From: Agromyces aurantiacus
GTDB lineage: Bacteria > Actinomycetota > Actinomycetes > Actinomycetales > Microbacteriaceae
DNA: 64,000 nt
Reading direction: 5' to 3'
NCBI RefSeq assembly: GCF_016907355.1
Contig: NZ_JAFBBW010000001.1
Span: 1,302,001-1,366,000, forward strand
The translations under genes and the position numbers were made by a program. Below are positions 25,935 through 33,615 of the stretch, piece by piece (position 1 is the stretch's first letter; the number at the start of each line of letters is the position of its first letter). The notes under the pieces were generated by a model that saw only the letters and a list, made by a program, of their open reading frames with translations, searched no databases and was not told where the DNA came from.

Positions 25935-25960
25935 CTCACATTCCGGCGGGCTGCGTCGTC
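25935..25960 (+). promoter_or_regulatory. ECF41-like promoter of the sigJ target operon
   Basis: CTCACA (25935-25940) and CGTC (25957-25960) are separated by 16 bases, close to the published ECF41 pattern that I recall as TGTCACA-N16-CGTC. The -10 element is only 2 bp before the ATG at 25963, so the mRNA would begin near 25966-25969 and use GTG 25969 without a leader. Confidence 0.45.
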
Positions 25961-25962
25961 GG

Positions 25963-26436
25963 ATGGGTGTGAACACGAACTGGAGACGCACCATCCTGTG
26001 GGCCCTGAACGCGCTCGGCGCGTACGTCGGCGCGTGGGCGCTCGTCGCGCCGCGCAGCTTCACCGACGCCTTCCCGGCACCCGGCCTGTTCGGCGCCTGG
26101 GTCGGCGCCGACGGGCCGTACAACGAGCACCTCGTGCGCGACGTCGGCGCGCTCTACCTCGGCCTCGTCGCCGCGGGCGTCGTCGCGGCGCTCATGCGGC
26201 GGGCGGATGCCTCGGTCGCGGTCGGCGCGGCCTGGCTGGTCTTCTCGATACCGCACCTGGTCTACCACCTCGGCCACCTGCACGGGCTGGCGCCGATCGA
26301 CGCGATCGCGCAGCCGATCGCGCTCGCGAGCACGCTCGTGCTGGCCGTGCCGCTGTGCCTGCCGCCGCGGCGCGCGGTCGCGGCATCCGAGCCCGCCCTC
26401 ACCACCGACCGAACCGAACGAGAGGACCACCGATGA
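25963..26436 (+). CDS. Four-helix membrane protein in the sigJ-linked operon
   Basis: A 157-residue protein with four hydrophobic helices, beginning with TILWALNALGAYVGAWALVA and ending with IALASTLVLAVPLCLP. The loop NEHLVRDVGALYLGLV and a YHLGHLHGL segment resemble DoxX/DUF4345-like membrane proteins, without a firm family. ATG 25963 is given; the GTG at 25969 is the alternative if the ECF41-like promoter makes a leaderless message. Its stop overlaps the next ATG (ATGA). Divergence from sigJ makes membrane stress a plausible setting. Confidence 0.68.
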   Translation: MGVNTNWRRTILWALNALGAYVGAWALVAPRSFTDAFPAPGLFGAWVGADGPYNEHLVRDVGALYLGLVAAGVVAALMRRADASVAVGAAWLVFSIPHLVYHLGHLHGLAPIDAIAQPIALASTLVLAVPLCLPPRRAVAASEPALTTDRTEREDHR

Positions 26437-27197
26437 GGATCGCCATCGCCGGAGGAACCGGCACCGTCGGACGCCACGCCGTCGACGCCGCGCGCGAGCG
26501 CGGGCACGAGGTCGTCGTGCTGACCCGATCGAACGGCGTCGACCTGCGCTCGGGCGACGGGCTCGCCGCGGCGCTGGCCGGGGTCGACGCCGTGATCGAC
26601 ACGAGCAACACCACGTCGCTGTCGGCGACGCGCTCGGCCGAGTTCTTCACCACCGCCACCCGCAACCTGCTCGCCGCGGAGCGCGCCGCCGGCGTGGCGC
26701 ACCACGTGTGCCTCTCGATCGTCGGCATCGACCGCGCCCCGTACGGCTACTACGCGGGCAAGCTCGCGCAGGAACGCGCCGTCGAGACCGGCGAGGTGCC
26801 GTGGACGATCCTGCGGGCCATGCAGTTCCACGAGTTCGCCGCGCAGATGCTCGACGCCCTCACGATCGCGGGCGTCCACCTCGCGCCGCGGATCCGCACG
26901 CAGCCCGTCGCCGCGCGCGAGGTCGGCGAGCGACTCGTCGCGCTCGCCGAGGCGACGCCCACGGGTCACGCGCCCGAGCTCGCCGGCCCGCGCGAGGAGC
27001 GGCTCGACGACATGGTGCGCCGGCTCGCCCGCGCGACCGGCGTGCGCGGCCCGGTCGTCGCGGTGACGTTGCCCGGGCGGCAGTGGGCCGCGATGCGGCG
27101 CGGCGACACCCTGCCCGGGCCGGGCGCGACGATCGCGCGGCAGACGTTCGACGAGTGGCTGCAGCAGCAGCCGCGCGCGGCCGAGCCCGCGCGCTGA
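26433..27197 (+). CDS. NAD(P)-binding SDR/NmrA-like oxidoreductase
   Basis: A 254-residue Rossmann-fold protein of the atypical SDR/NmrA type. MRIAIAGGTGTVGRHAVDAA is the dinucleotide-binding motif, followed by HVCLSIVGIDRAPYGYYAGK with the Tyr/Lys region and PWTILRAMQFHEF. It fits the oxidoreductases that usually accompany ECF41 sigma genes. The gene starts within the stop of the preceding membrane-protein gene and is therefore translationally coupled to it. The substrate is unknown. It ends 53 bp before the convergent DNA glycosylase gene, with a perfect hairpin between. Confidence 0.85.
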   Translation: MRIAIAGGTGTVGRHAVDAARERGHEVVVLTRSNGVDLRSGDGLAAALAGVDAVIDTSNTTSLSATRSAEFFTTATRNLLAAERAAGVAHHVCLSIVGIDRAPYGYYAGKLAQERAVETGEVPWTILRAMQFHEFAAQMLDALTIAGVHLAPRIRTQPVAAREVGERLVALAEATPTGHAPELAGPREERLDDMVRRLARATGVRGPVVAVTLPGRQWAAMRRGDTLPGPGATIARQTFDEWLQQQPRAAEPAR

Positions 27198-27200
27198 ACG

Positions 27201-27250
27201 GCGGATGCCGCGACGGGGCCGTGCCGGCGGCGTGCCGGCGCGGCATCCGC
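27201..27250. terminator. Perfect GCGGATGCCGCG hairpin between convergent genes
   Basis: GCGGATGCCGCG (27201-27212) and CGCGGCATCCGC (27239-27250) are perfect 12-base inverted arms around a 26-base GC-rich loop. The element fills the gap between the SDR and glycosylase stops and is one of four convergent-gene hairpins here built on GCGGATG. Confidence 0.6.
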
Positions 27251-28132
27251 TCAGCCGCCGAGCGAGGCCTCGAGGATCCGCGCGCGCAGCGCGGTGCCGC
27301 GCTCGGCGAAGCCGCGCTGCCGCCGCACGTACTCGGCCTTGCCCTCGGGCGTCTCGATGCGCACGGGCTCGCCGCCCCAGGGCGCCATGTCGTACGGCGA
27401 GGCCTGCATGTCGAGGTACCGGATGTCGCGGGCCAGCTCGAACGCGTCGAGCAGCAGCTCGCCCGGCACGAGCGGGCCGAGCTTGACCGCCCACTTGTAC
27501 ACGTCCATGCCGGCGTGCAGGCATCCCGGCTGCTCGAGCTCGGGCTGGCTCTCGCGGGTCGGCGCGAACCGGTTGCGGGGGACCGCGTCGGGCGTGAAGA
27601 AGCGGAACGCGTCGATGTGCGTGCACCGCAGCTCGTGCGCCTCGACGACGTCGTCGGTCGCCTCCTGGCCGAGTCGCAGCGGCACCGGATGGCGGTGCTC
27701 GCGCTGCCGGTACACCATCGCCCACTCGTGCAGGCCGAAGCAGCCGAACTGCCCGGGTCGGGCGGCGGTCAGGCGCAGCATCCGCTCGACGAGGTCGAGC
27801 ATCGCGCCCTTCTCGCGCCGCATCGCCTCGACGTCGACGGTGAGCGAACCGGAGGTCGCGCCCGCCGCGTACCACCGCCACTCCGCGCGCGGCGTGCCCG
27901 CGGCATCCGCCAGCTCGACGCCCGCACCCGGGTGCCAGCGCCGCAGCACCGCCGGCGAGTACGAGTAGTAGGTGAAGAGGAAGTCCTCGATGGGGTGCGG
28001 CTCGCCGCGCGCGCGGCGCGCGCGGTGCCCGGCGGTCAGGGTGTCGGCCCGCTCGGCATGCGCGGCCTCGCGGGCGCGCCACTCCTCGGCCGCGAGCACG
28101 CGGGCGGCAGGGGCGAGCACGGAGGAGTCCAC
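27251..28132 (-). CDS. Protein annotated in actinobacteria as 3-methyladenine DNA glycosylase
   Basis: A 293-residue protein I recognise by its conserved run EDFLFTYYSYSPAVLRRWHP, FGCFGLHEWAMVYR, RCTHIDAFRFFTP, LEQPGCLHAGMDVYKWAVK and ETPEGKAEYVRRQ. Actinobacterial homologues carry the name 3-methyladenine DNA glycosylase, but I see neither the helix-hairpin-helix-GPD motif of AlkA/Tag nor an AAG-type pocket, so the activity rests on annotation tradition. It is soluble with no signal peptide. TACCAT lies exactly 6 bases before the GTG at 28132. Confidence 0.62.
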   Translation of the reverse strand: MDSSVLAPAARVLAAEEWRAREAAHAERADTLTAGHRARRARGEPHPIEDFLFTYYSYSPAVLRRWHPGAGVELADAAGTPRAEWRWYAAGATSGSLTVDVEAMRREKGAMLDLVERMLRLTAARPGQFGCFGLHEWAMVYRQREHRHPVPLRLGQEATDDVVEAHELRCTHIDAFRFFTPDAVPRNRFAPTRESQPELEQPGCLHAGMDVYKWAVKLGPLVPGELLLDAFELARDIRYLDMQASPYDMAPWGGEPVRIETPEGKAEYVRRQRGFAERGTALRARILEASLGG

Positions 28133-28191
28133 CCGTCGATGGTAGGTCGCCGATGCGGCGCGCGTGCCGGGTCCGCGGCCCGGCGAGGCCG

Positions 28192-28629
28192 TCACCCGGT
28201 CGGCTCGACCGCGTTCACGCCGCGCACCATCCACTGCTCGGGGTTCGACAGCGGCTCGAACCCGAAGCGCGCGTAGAGGCCGTGCGCGTCGCCCGTCGCG
28301 AGCGCGATGCGCTTGAGGCCGAGCGGCTCGAGGTCGGCGACGACGAAGCCGATGAGGTCGACGCCGACGCCGCGACCGCGCGCGCCGGGGTCGACGATCA
28401 CGTCGCACAGCCACGCGAACGTCACGCCGTCGGTCACGACGCGCGCGTACGCGAGCTGCTCGCCCGTCGTCTCGTCGTACGCGCCATAGTTGCGCGACGC
28501 GTCGATCGCGGCGTCCTGCACCGCGCGCGGCCTCCCGAGCGCCCAGTACGCGTGCTCGGAGATCCAGCGGTGCACGCGAGCGCGGTCGAGCTCGGCGGGG
28601 TCTGACGAGAAGCGGATGCCACGGGCCAT
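28192..28629 (-). CDS. GNAT-family N-acetyltransferase
   Basis: A 145-residue acetyltransferase: ARVVTDGVTFAWLCDVIVDPGARGRGVGVDLIGFV contains the acetyl-CoA binding beta4-loop-alpha3 unit (GARGRGVG), followed by LGLKRIALATGDAHGLYARFGFEPL, the usual core strand and last helix. The opening, FSSDPAELDRARVHRWISEH, is common in a small-GNAT group close to YjgM/PA4866-like proteins. The acceptor is unknown. GAGGAT precedes the ATG by 6 bases. It is a single gene 59 bp upstream of the glycosylase gene and may be cotranscribed with it. Confidence 0.82.
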   Translation of the reverse strand: MARGIRFSSDPAELDRARVHRWISEHAYWALGRPRAVQDAAIDASRNYGAYDETTGEQLAYARVVTDGVTFAWLCDVIVDPGARGRGVGVDLIGFVVADLEPLGLKRIALATGDAHGLYARFGFEPLSNPEQWMVRGVNAVEPTG

Positions 28630-28707
28630 CCGTCCATCCTCGCAGCCCGCGCCCGGCGCCCGCGCCGGCCCGGCCCCCGCGCTGGCCGCGGCGCCCGTTC
28701 GCCCAGG

Positions 28708-28753
28708 TGACGCGAACCGTTCTCCACGAACGCTCGGGCAGCGGTTCGCGTCA
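28708..28753. terminator. 12-bp-stem inverted repeat after acdS
   Basis: TGACGCGAACCG (28708-28719) and CGGTTCGCGTCA (28742-28753) pair perfectly, extendable by three more bases with one mismatch, around a 22-base loop. It starts about 30 bp past the acdS stop and is the likely end of the gntR-acdS transcript. Confidence 0.55.
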
Positions 28754-28783
28754 TCTCGCCGAGCGCGAGGGCGGCCGGACGGG

Positions 28784-29806
28784 TCAGTGGTAGCGGCCGG
28801 AGTAGGCGTTGAGGGCGGGCTGGCCGCCGAGGTGGGCGTAGAGCACGTTCGAGTCGCGCGGGATCTCGCCGCTCGACACCAGGTCGATGAGGCCCGCCAT
28901 GGACTTGCCCTCGTAGACCGGGTCGAGGATGACGCCCTCGAGGCGGCCCGTGAGTCGCATCGCCTCGTCGGTCGAGGCGACCGGGATGCCGTAGAGGTCG
29001 CCCGCCCAGCCTTCGAGGACCGTGATCTCGTCGTCGCGGAGGTCGCGGCCGAGGTCGATGAGCGACGCCGTGTTGCGGGCGATGCGAGCGACCTGGTCGC
29101 GGGTCTCGTCGATCTTCGCCGACGCGTCGATGCCGATCACGCGGCGCGGGCGCCCGCCGAAGTTGTGCTCGAGGTCGGCGAAGCCCGCGATCATGCCCGC
29201 GTGGGTCGACCCGGTGACCGAGCACACCACGATCGTGTCGAAGAAGACGCCGAGCTCGGCCTCCTGTGCGGCGACCTCGTGCGCCCAGTTCGCGAAGCCG
29301 AGCCCGCCGAGCGGGTGGTCGGACGCGCCGGCGGGGATCGGGTACGGCGTGCCGCCGGCGGCCTCGACATCCGCGATCGCCTGCTTCCACGACTCGCGGA
29401 AGCCGATGCTGAAGCCGGCGGGCGACAGGCGCACGTCGGCGCCCATGAGCCGCGAGAGCAGGATGTTGCCCACGCGGTCGTTGACCGAGTCGGGCCAGTC
29501 GACCCAGTGCTCCTGCACGAGCACGGCCTTCATGCCGAGGTGCGCCGCGACCGCGGCGACCTGGCGCGTGTGGTTCGACTGCACGCCGCCGATCGAGACG
29601 AGCGTGTCGGCGCCCTTCGCGAGCGCATCGGGCACGAGGTACTCGAGCTTGCGGGTCTTGTTGCCGCCGAACGCGAGGCCGGAGTTCACGTCTTCGCGCT
29701 TCATCCAGACGCGCGCGCCGCCGAGGTGCGTGCTCATTCGGTCGACCGGATGGATCGGGCTCGGCCCGAACGTCAGCCGGTGACGGGGGAAGTCGGCGAG
29801 GGCCAT
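28784..29806 (-). CDS. acdS: 1-aminocyclopropane-1-carboxylate deaminase
   Basis: A 340-residue fold-type II PLP enzyme. Lys50 in [12 protein letters not shown] binds [15 protein letters not shown] holds the Ser that attacks the substrate. The residues used to tell true ACC deaminases from D-cysteine desulfhydrases are present: Glu299 in YEGKSMAGL and Leu326 in [12 protein letters not shown] (Glu295 and Leu322 in the Pseudomonas enzyme). It should split the ethylene precursor ACC to 2-oxobutyrate and ammonia, a trait of plant-associated bacteria. AAGGAG precedes the ATG, inside the end of the gntR gene, with a 34-bp overlap. Confidence 0.9.
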   Translation of the reverse strand: MALADFPRHRLTFGPSPIHPVDRMSTHLGGARVWMKREDVNSGLAFGGNKTRKLEYLVPDALAKGADTLVSIGGVQSNHTRQVAAVAAHLGMKAVLVQEHWVDWPDSVNDRVGNILLSRLMGADVRLSPAGFSIGFRESWKQAIADVEAAGGTPYPIPAGASDHPLGGLGFANWAHEVAAQEAELGVFFDTIVVCSVTGSTHAGMIAGFADLEHNFGGRPRRVIGIDASAKIDETRDQVARIARNTASLIDLGRDLRDDEITVLEGWAGDLYGIPVASTDEAMRLTGRLEGVILDPVYEGKSMAGLIDLVSSGEIPRDSNVLYAHLGGQPALNAYSGRYH

Positions 29807-30501
29807 GGTGCTCCTTCGATCGGTGCGGTGGGGGAGTGGTCCTCGTCGTCGAGGTGGAGCAACCGGCCGAGGGTCGACCAGTTCTCGTTCGTGGCGCGGG
29901 CCGCGTCATCCGCTCGCCCCTCGGCGCAGAGCGCGACGATTCGCTCGTGGTCGGCGACCGAGCCCCGGCCCGCGAGCGAGGCGAACCGCGCGCGCTCGAG
30001 GCGGCGCAGGAGCGGGGTGACCTGCTCGAGCAGCCCCGGCAGCAGCGGGTTGGCGCTCGCACGCACGGCGACCGCGTGGAACGCGTCGTCGGCCGCGATC
30101 GCGGCGTCGACGTCGTCGGCGCGCAGCGCCGCGGCGAAGCGCGCGTTGGCCTCGCGCATCGCGTCGAGGTCGGCCCCGGTGAGCTGGGGCACCGCCTCGC
30201 GCACGGCGAGCTCATGCAGCGACGCGGCGATGCGCTGGGCGGCGAGGGCGGAGCGCGTGTCGAGCGGCGCGACCACGGTCTGCTTCGCGCGGCGCGTCTG
30301 CACGAGTCCCGCGGTCTCGAGCCGGGCGATGGCCTCGCGGATCGGGGTGCGGCTGACGCCGAGCCACGCCTCGAGCTCGGGGTCGCGCAGGCGCTCGCCG
30401 GGCGCCAGCTCGCCCGAGACGATCGCGTCGCGCAGGTGCGTGTACGCGTAGTCGCGCAGCGACGTGGGGCGTTCGGCTCGGGCGCGAGCGGACAGCGGCA
30501 T
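29773..30501 (-). CDS. GntR/FadR-subfamily regulator of acdS
   Basis: A 242-residue regulator. The winged HTH reads [19 protein letters not shown] then [21 protein letters not shown]; the C-terminal FCD domain has metal-ligand-type residues in [15 protein letters not shown] and DHERIVALC. The gene overlaps acdS by 34 bp, so the two form one unit. The ATG lies inside a perfect palindrome (30501-30514), which predicts tight autoregulation and joint control of acdS. Most proteobacterial acdS genes are controlled by Lrp-type AcdR; a GntR control is a different solution. The effector may be ACC or a related amino acid. Confidence 0.87.
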   Translation of the reverse strand: MPLSARARAERPTSLRDYAYTHLRDAIVSGELAPGERLRDPELEAWLGVSRTPIREAIARLETAGLVQTRRAKQTVVAPLDTRSALAAQRIAASLHELAVREAVPQLTGADLDAMREANARFAAALRADDVDAAIAADDAFHAVAVRASANPLLPGLLEQVTPLLRRLERARFASLAGRGSVADHERIVALCAEGRADDAARATNENWSTLGRLLHLDDEDHSPTAPIEGAPWPSPTSPVTG

Positions 30502-30514
30502 GCAATATATTGCA
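30501..30514. promoter_or_regulatory. TGCAATATATTGCA operator overlapping the gntR start codon
   Basis: A perfect 14-bp palindrome, AT-rich in a GC-rich context. On the minus strand it reads into GCATGCCG, so its last bases belong to the initiation codon. CAATAT inside it can be the -10 box of a leaderless gntR-acdS message, which would let the repressor block RNA polymerase directly. Confidence 0.65.
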
Positions 30515-30608
30515 GCGGACGGCGCGGGGCGTGTCAAGCGCGATGGAGGCCGGCGAGGGGGCGGCAGGGGGAGCGCTGGCGGTTGCGCGACGGGCGACGG
30601 GCGACGGG

Positions 30609-31334
30609 CTAGAGCGTTCGCGGGATCTCGCGACCCGGGAACAGCGTGGAGTACTGCTCGCGGTACAGCCGCTTGCCGACCAAGCGATACGCCAGGCGGA
30701 TCGGCAGCGGGATGTCCATGAGGAACGCCTTCTGGTCCTCGGGCGGGTTGGTGGCGAGGATCATGCCGAGGTAGGCGAGCACCACCTTCTTCTCGAACGC
30801 GTCGACCCCGTGGCTCGCGAGCTTCTCGAACTCCTCCTGCGTGAGCACCTTCTCGACCGCCGGCGTGACCTCGGTGACCTCGCGCCGCAGGTGCTCCTTC
30901 AGCATGGCCGAGAGCCGCTCGTAGCCGGCGGCGAGCTGCTCGCCGAGCTCGGCGTCGGCGCTGTCGCGCCACTGCTCCCGGATGGGTGCGAGCTCGTCGA
31001 GGACCCCCTTGACCTGCTCGTGCTGCGCCAGCATCTGCGCGATGTGGACGGCGCAGCCGGGAGCGCGTTCGCCCAGCTGCGGGTACATGTACAGGTCCTC
31101 GCCCTCGTGGTGCACGTGCAGCAGCTTGTCGAAGTTGCCGAGCACCTCGCCGACGTAGCGCGAACGCTCCGTGTCGCCGTCGGCGGCGGAGCGCGCGAGC
31201 CCGGGGGCCTCGTCGTACGCCCACAGGAAGACCCGGTGGACGCGGCGCATCGCCGGCGTCGCCGGGCACAGCACGGGCCCGTCGGGAACGGGCGCGGCGG
31301 TCTCGCCCGGGTGCATGGTGAAGAAATCGGACAT
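30609..31334 (-). CDS. Hemerythrin HHE-domain protein
   Basis: A 241-residue protein with a hemerythrin-like four-helix domain. Possible di-iron ligands are the His/Glu residues in KLLHVHHEGEDLYMYP, HIAQMLAQHEQVK and LKEHLRREVTEV. After the HHE part (residues about 20-160) a C-terminal region includes VVLAYLGMILATNPPEDQ and PLPIRLAYRLVGKRLY, which are helical. Such proteins bind oxygen, nitric oxide or iron in stress responses. GGAGG precedes the ATG at 31334. A 107-bp gap separates it from gntR on the same strand. Confidence 0.82.
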   Translation of the reverse strand: MSDFFTMHPGETAAPVPDGPVLCPATPAMRRVHRVFLWAYDEAPGLARSAADGDTERSRYVGEVLGNFDKLLHVHHEGEDLYMYPQLGERAPGCAVHIAQMLAQHEQVKGVLDELAPIREQWRDSADAELGEQLAAGYERLSAMLKEHLRREVTEVTPAVEKVLTQEEFEKLASHGVDAFEKKVVLAYLGMILATNPPEDQKAFLMDIPLPIRLAYRLVGKRLYREQYSTLFPGREIPRTL

Positions 31335-31515
31335 CGGACATCCTCCAGGCGGTCCGCGCTCGCGTCGATGCGGGCGGTCCCGTCGAGCGCGAAGATATCG
31401 GCGCCCCGAGCGCCCGGCAAGAGCCCCGTTCGGGTGCACACCGGCGCGCGCCGACGGGCCCCGCCGGGATGACGGCGCGCGACGGCGCGACGGAAACGGC
31501 GGCGGCGTGCGCGGG

Positions 31516-32013
31516 TCAGCGCCGCGCCGACGCCTCGCCCGATCGCGCGCGGCGACCGCGGCGCGGGCCCGACAGCGCGGCCACGAGCTGCGACGACGTC
31601 GCGGCGAGGAACGCGCCCGAGGGCTCCTCGGCCGACCAGCGGGAGGCGACGAAGCTCACCGGGCGCATGAGCACGTCGCTGCGGCCACGGAACAGCGCGA
31701 GGTCGAGCCCGCCCTCGTCCTCGACGAGCCCCCACGCGAGCGCCGTGCGATGCGTCAGGAACTCGCCGAACGCGGCGCCGAGCGCGTTGACCATCACCGC
31801 GGGGTCGTCGCGCTCGGGCGGGTTCACGCGTCGCCAGGCGCCCGCCCACTGCTCGTAGCACCGGCGCAGCGCGTCCGCGTCGTCGACGTCGAAGCCCGCG
31901 TCGGCCACAAGCGCCACATGTGCGTCGAGCCAATCCCGCTCCGCCTCGCCGATCGGCGTGACGTGCGCCGGGGTGCGCACGGTCGGCATCGCACGTCGGG
32001 AGAAGAGGGCCAC
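31516..32013 (-). CDS. DUF3806-like protein
   Basis: A 165-residue soluble protein. The central part, DWLDAHVALVADAGFDVDD, LRRCYEQWAGAW and NALGAAFGEFLTHRTALAWGLVEDE, has the spacing I associate with DUF3806, but the match is by memory only. The end is rich in Arg. GGGGAGA about 9 bases upstream supports the GTG at 32013; an ATG at 31989 lacks a ribosome binding site. It is divergent from the VOC gene at 32142. Function unknown. Confidence 0.6.
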   Translation of the reverse strand: MALFSRRAMPTVRTPAHVTPIGEAERDWLDAHVALVADAGFDVDDADALRRCYEQWAGAWRRVNPPERDDPAVMVNALGAAFGEFLTHRTALAWGLVEDEGGLDLALFRGRSDVLMRPVSFVASRWSAEEPSGAFLAATSSQLVAALSGPRRGRRARSGEASARR

Positions 32014-32141
32014 CGGATGATTCTCCCCTGCCGACGCGGGTGAGGGGTTCACGATGTCGGCGCCGCGGCGTAGCGTGTGCGGCATCCGAGCGCGGCGCGG
32101 CTGAGGGGGCGCGCCGCGTCGACCCGATCAAAGGAGACATC

Positions 32142-32585
32142 ATGGCCAACCTCGTCGTGCACTTCGAGATCCACGCGACCGAGCCGCAGCGGCTCATCGA
32201 CTTCTACTCCGAGCTGCTCGGCTGGAGTTTCACGCAGTACGGCGACACGCCGTACTGGACCATCGACACCGGAGAGGGCGCCATCGGCAACGTCGCCGCC
32301 CGCCCCGGGATGGGCATCAACGGCGGACTCACGCAGCGGCAGGGCCCGCGCCCAGAGGTCGGCGCGCCGGTGAACGGCTGCAACATCGTCGTCGGGATCG
32401 ACGGCAGCGTCGACGAGCTCATGCGCCGCGGCATCGAGCTCGGCGCCACCGAGGCCATGGCCGCCGAGGATATGCAGGGCATCGGCCGCGGCGGCTACCT
32501 GTTCGACCCCGACGGCAACCTGTTCGGGATGCTCTCGCCCGTCCTGTCCGACGGCACCACCGCGATGGGTCCGGACGCGACGTAG
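32142..32585 (+). CDS. VOC-family glyoxalase-like protein
   Basis: A 147-residue single VOC domain: VVHFEIHATEPQRLIDFYSELLGW opens it and GGYLFDPDGNLFGML closes it, where the usual last-strand acidic metal ligand is not clear. AAAGGAG lies 5-6 bases before the ATG, one of the best ribosome binding sites in the window. The substrate is unknown; relatives include methylmalonyl-CoA epimerase and resistance proteins. It is divergent from the DUF3806-like gene. Confidence 0.82.
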   Translation: MANLVVHFEIHATEPQRLIDFYSELLGWSFTQYGDTPYWTIDTGEGAIGNVAARPGMGINGGLTQRQGPRPEVGAPVNGCNIVVGIDGSVDELMRRGIELGATEAMAAEDMQGIGRGGYLFDPDGNLFGMLSPVLSDGTTAMGPDAT

Positions 32586-32610
32586 CGGCGGACGGGAGGA
32601 GCGTCCGCCG
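32586..32610. terminator. Hairpin between convergent VOC and membrane-protein genes
   Basis: CGGCGGAC (32586-32593) and GTCCGCCG (32603-32610) form a perfect 8-bp stem with a 9-base loop, starting at the VOC stop codon. No T-run follows. Confidence 0.5.
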
Positions 32611-32624
32611 GGAGCCGATGCGGA

Positions 32625-33404
32625 TCAGGGGATCACGAGATCGCCCGTGGTCGTGCCGCTCGGGAGCTTCTCGGCCTGGACCGCGATCGACTCGATCAGG
32701 TGCTCGGCGACCGCGTCGGGCGTCTCCGCGGTGAGGCTGATCTGGCCGACGAGGACGACCTCGCCGTCGTCGTGGAGCGCAGCGAACTCGACGAGCCGCG
32801 AATCCTCGAAGGAGGCGCAATCCTCCCACCTCGTCGTCTCGAGCGTCCAGCCCGCCTTCTCCCATCCGGGGTCGGGCCGGGGAACGCATCCGTCGACCGT
32901 CCAATCCCGCACGATGTAGCCACGCAGCCAATCGCGCCGCTCAGGCTCCGACATGGACGTCGCGTCGACCGCGCGCGCCGACGCGACGGAGGCACCCGCG
33001 TACGCGCCGTCGACCCCGAACGGCGTGACCGACTCGATCTGGAAGCCGACCCTCATCGCCGCGCCGGGGTGCTCGTCGACGTCCCAGCGGGCGTCCCGCG
33101 CGCCCCACTCCTCCGGCACATCCAGCGCGATCGCGCCGGAGGTGTGCTGCACCGTCTGGTACTCGATCGGCGCGACCGTCGACGTCGGCGTCGCCCCGGC
33201 GGCATCGCTCCGCCCGAACAGCGCATCGATGCGCTCGGGAGTGATCACCGCGCTCGCGGTGGCACCGAGCACGGCGACGCCCACCGCCCCGCCGACCGCG
33301 TACCACGTGCGGCTCCGCCGTCGACGCGCCACCCGTGTCGCGGTCTCGGGCGCCTCCGACGGCGGCGGGCCCTCGGGCGCTGCCGCTCGTCGATCCTCGC
33401 TCAT
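32625..33404 (-). CDS. Single-pass membrane protein of unknown function
   Basis: A 259-residue protein: a short Pro/Glu-rich cytoplasmic tail, a basic stop (RVARRRRSRTW), one transmembrane helix (about residues 35-55) and an outside domain of about 190 residues. That domain, with SGAIALDVPEEWGARD and LVEFAALHDDGEVVLVGQISL, resembles the LpqN/PsbP-like alpha-beta proteins of actinobacterial envelopes, without a secure match. It has two Cys (in VDGCVPRP and WEDCASF) that could form a disulphide. No ribosome binding site is obvious. It is divergent from the dioxygenase gene. Confidence 0.65.
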   Translation of the reverse strand: MSEDRRAAAPEGPPPSEAPETATRVARRRRSRTWYAVGGAVGVAVLGATASAVITPERIDALFGRSDAAGATPTSTVAPIEYQTVQHTSGAIALDVPEEWGARDARWDVDEHPGAAMRVGFQIESVTPFGVDGAYAGASVASARAVDATSMSEPERRDWLRGYIVRDWTVDGCVPRPDPGWEKAGWTLETTRWEDCASFEDSRLVEFAALHDDGEVVLVGQISLTAETPDAVAEHLIESIAVQAEKLPSGTTTGDLVIP

Positions 33405-33546
33405 CGCAACCCCCGATCGGGTCGATGACTGGACAGTATCGCCCGTGCTCACGGCGGTCACGTCACCAGAACTGGGGTACGGCCTCGCCCCGTCATCGCG
33501 ACGGTGCTCCCGGATGACGCTGCGCCCACCCACAGGCGGCGCACCG

Positions 33547-33562
33547 GCGCGCCATGGCGCGC
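33547..33562. promoter_or_regulatory. Perfect 16-bp palindrome upstream of the dioxygenase gene
   Basis: GCGCGCCATGGCGCGC lies about 55 bp before the dioxygenase start in the 211-bp divergent region 33405-33615. It may be an operator, but GC-only palindromes are expected more often in this sequence. Confidence 0.3.
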
Positions 33563-33615
33563 GCACAGGCGCGCCGACGACGGTGGGTCCACGACGAACG
33601 ACGGAGGACCCCGCC

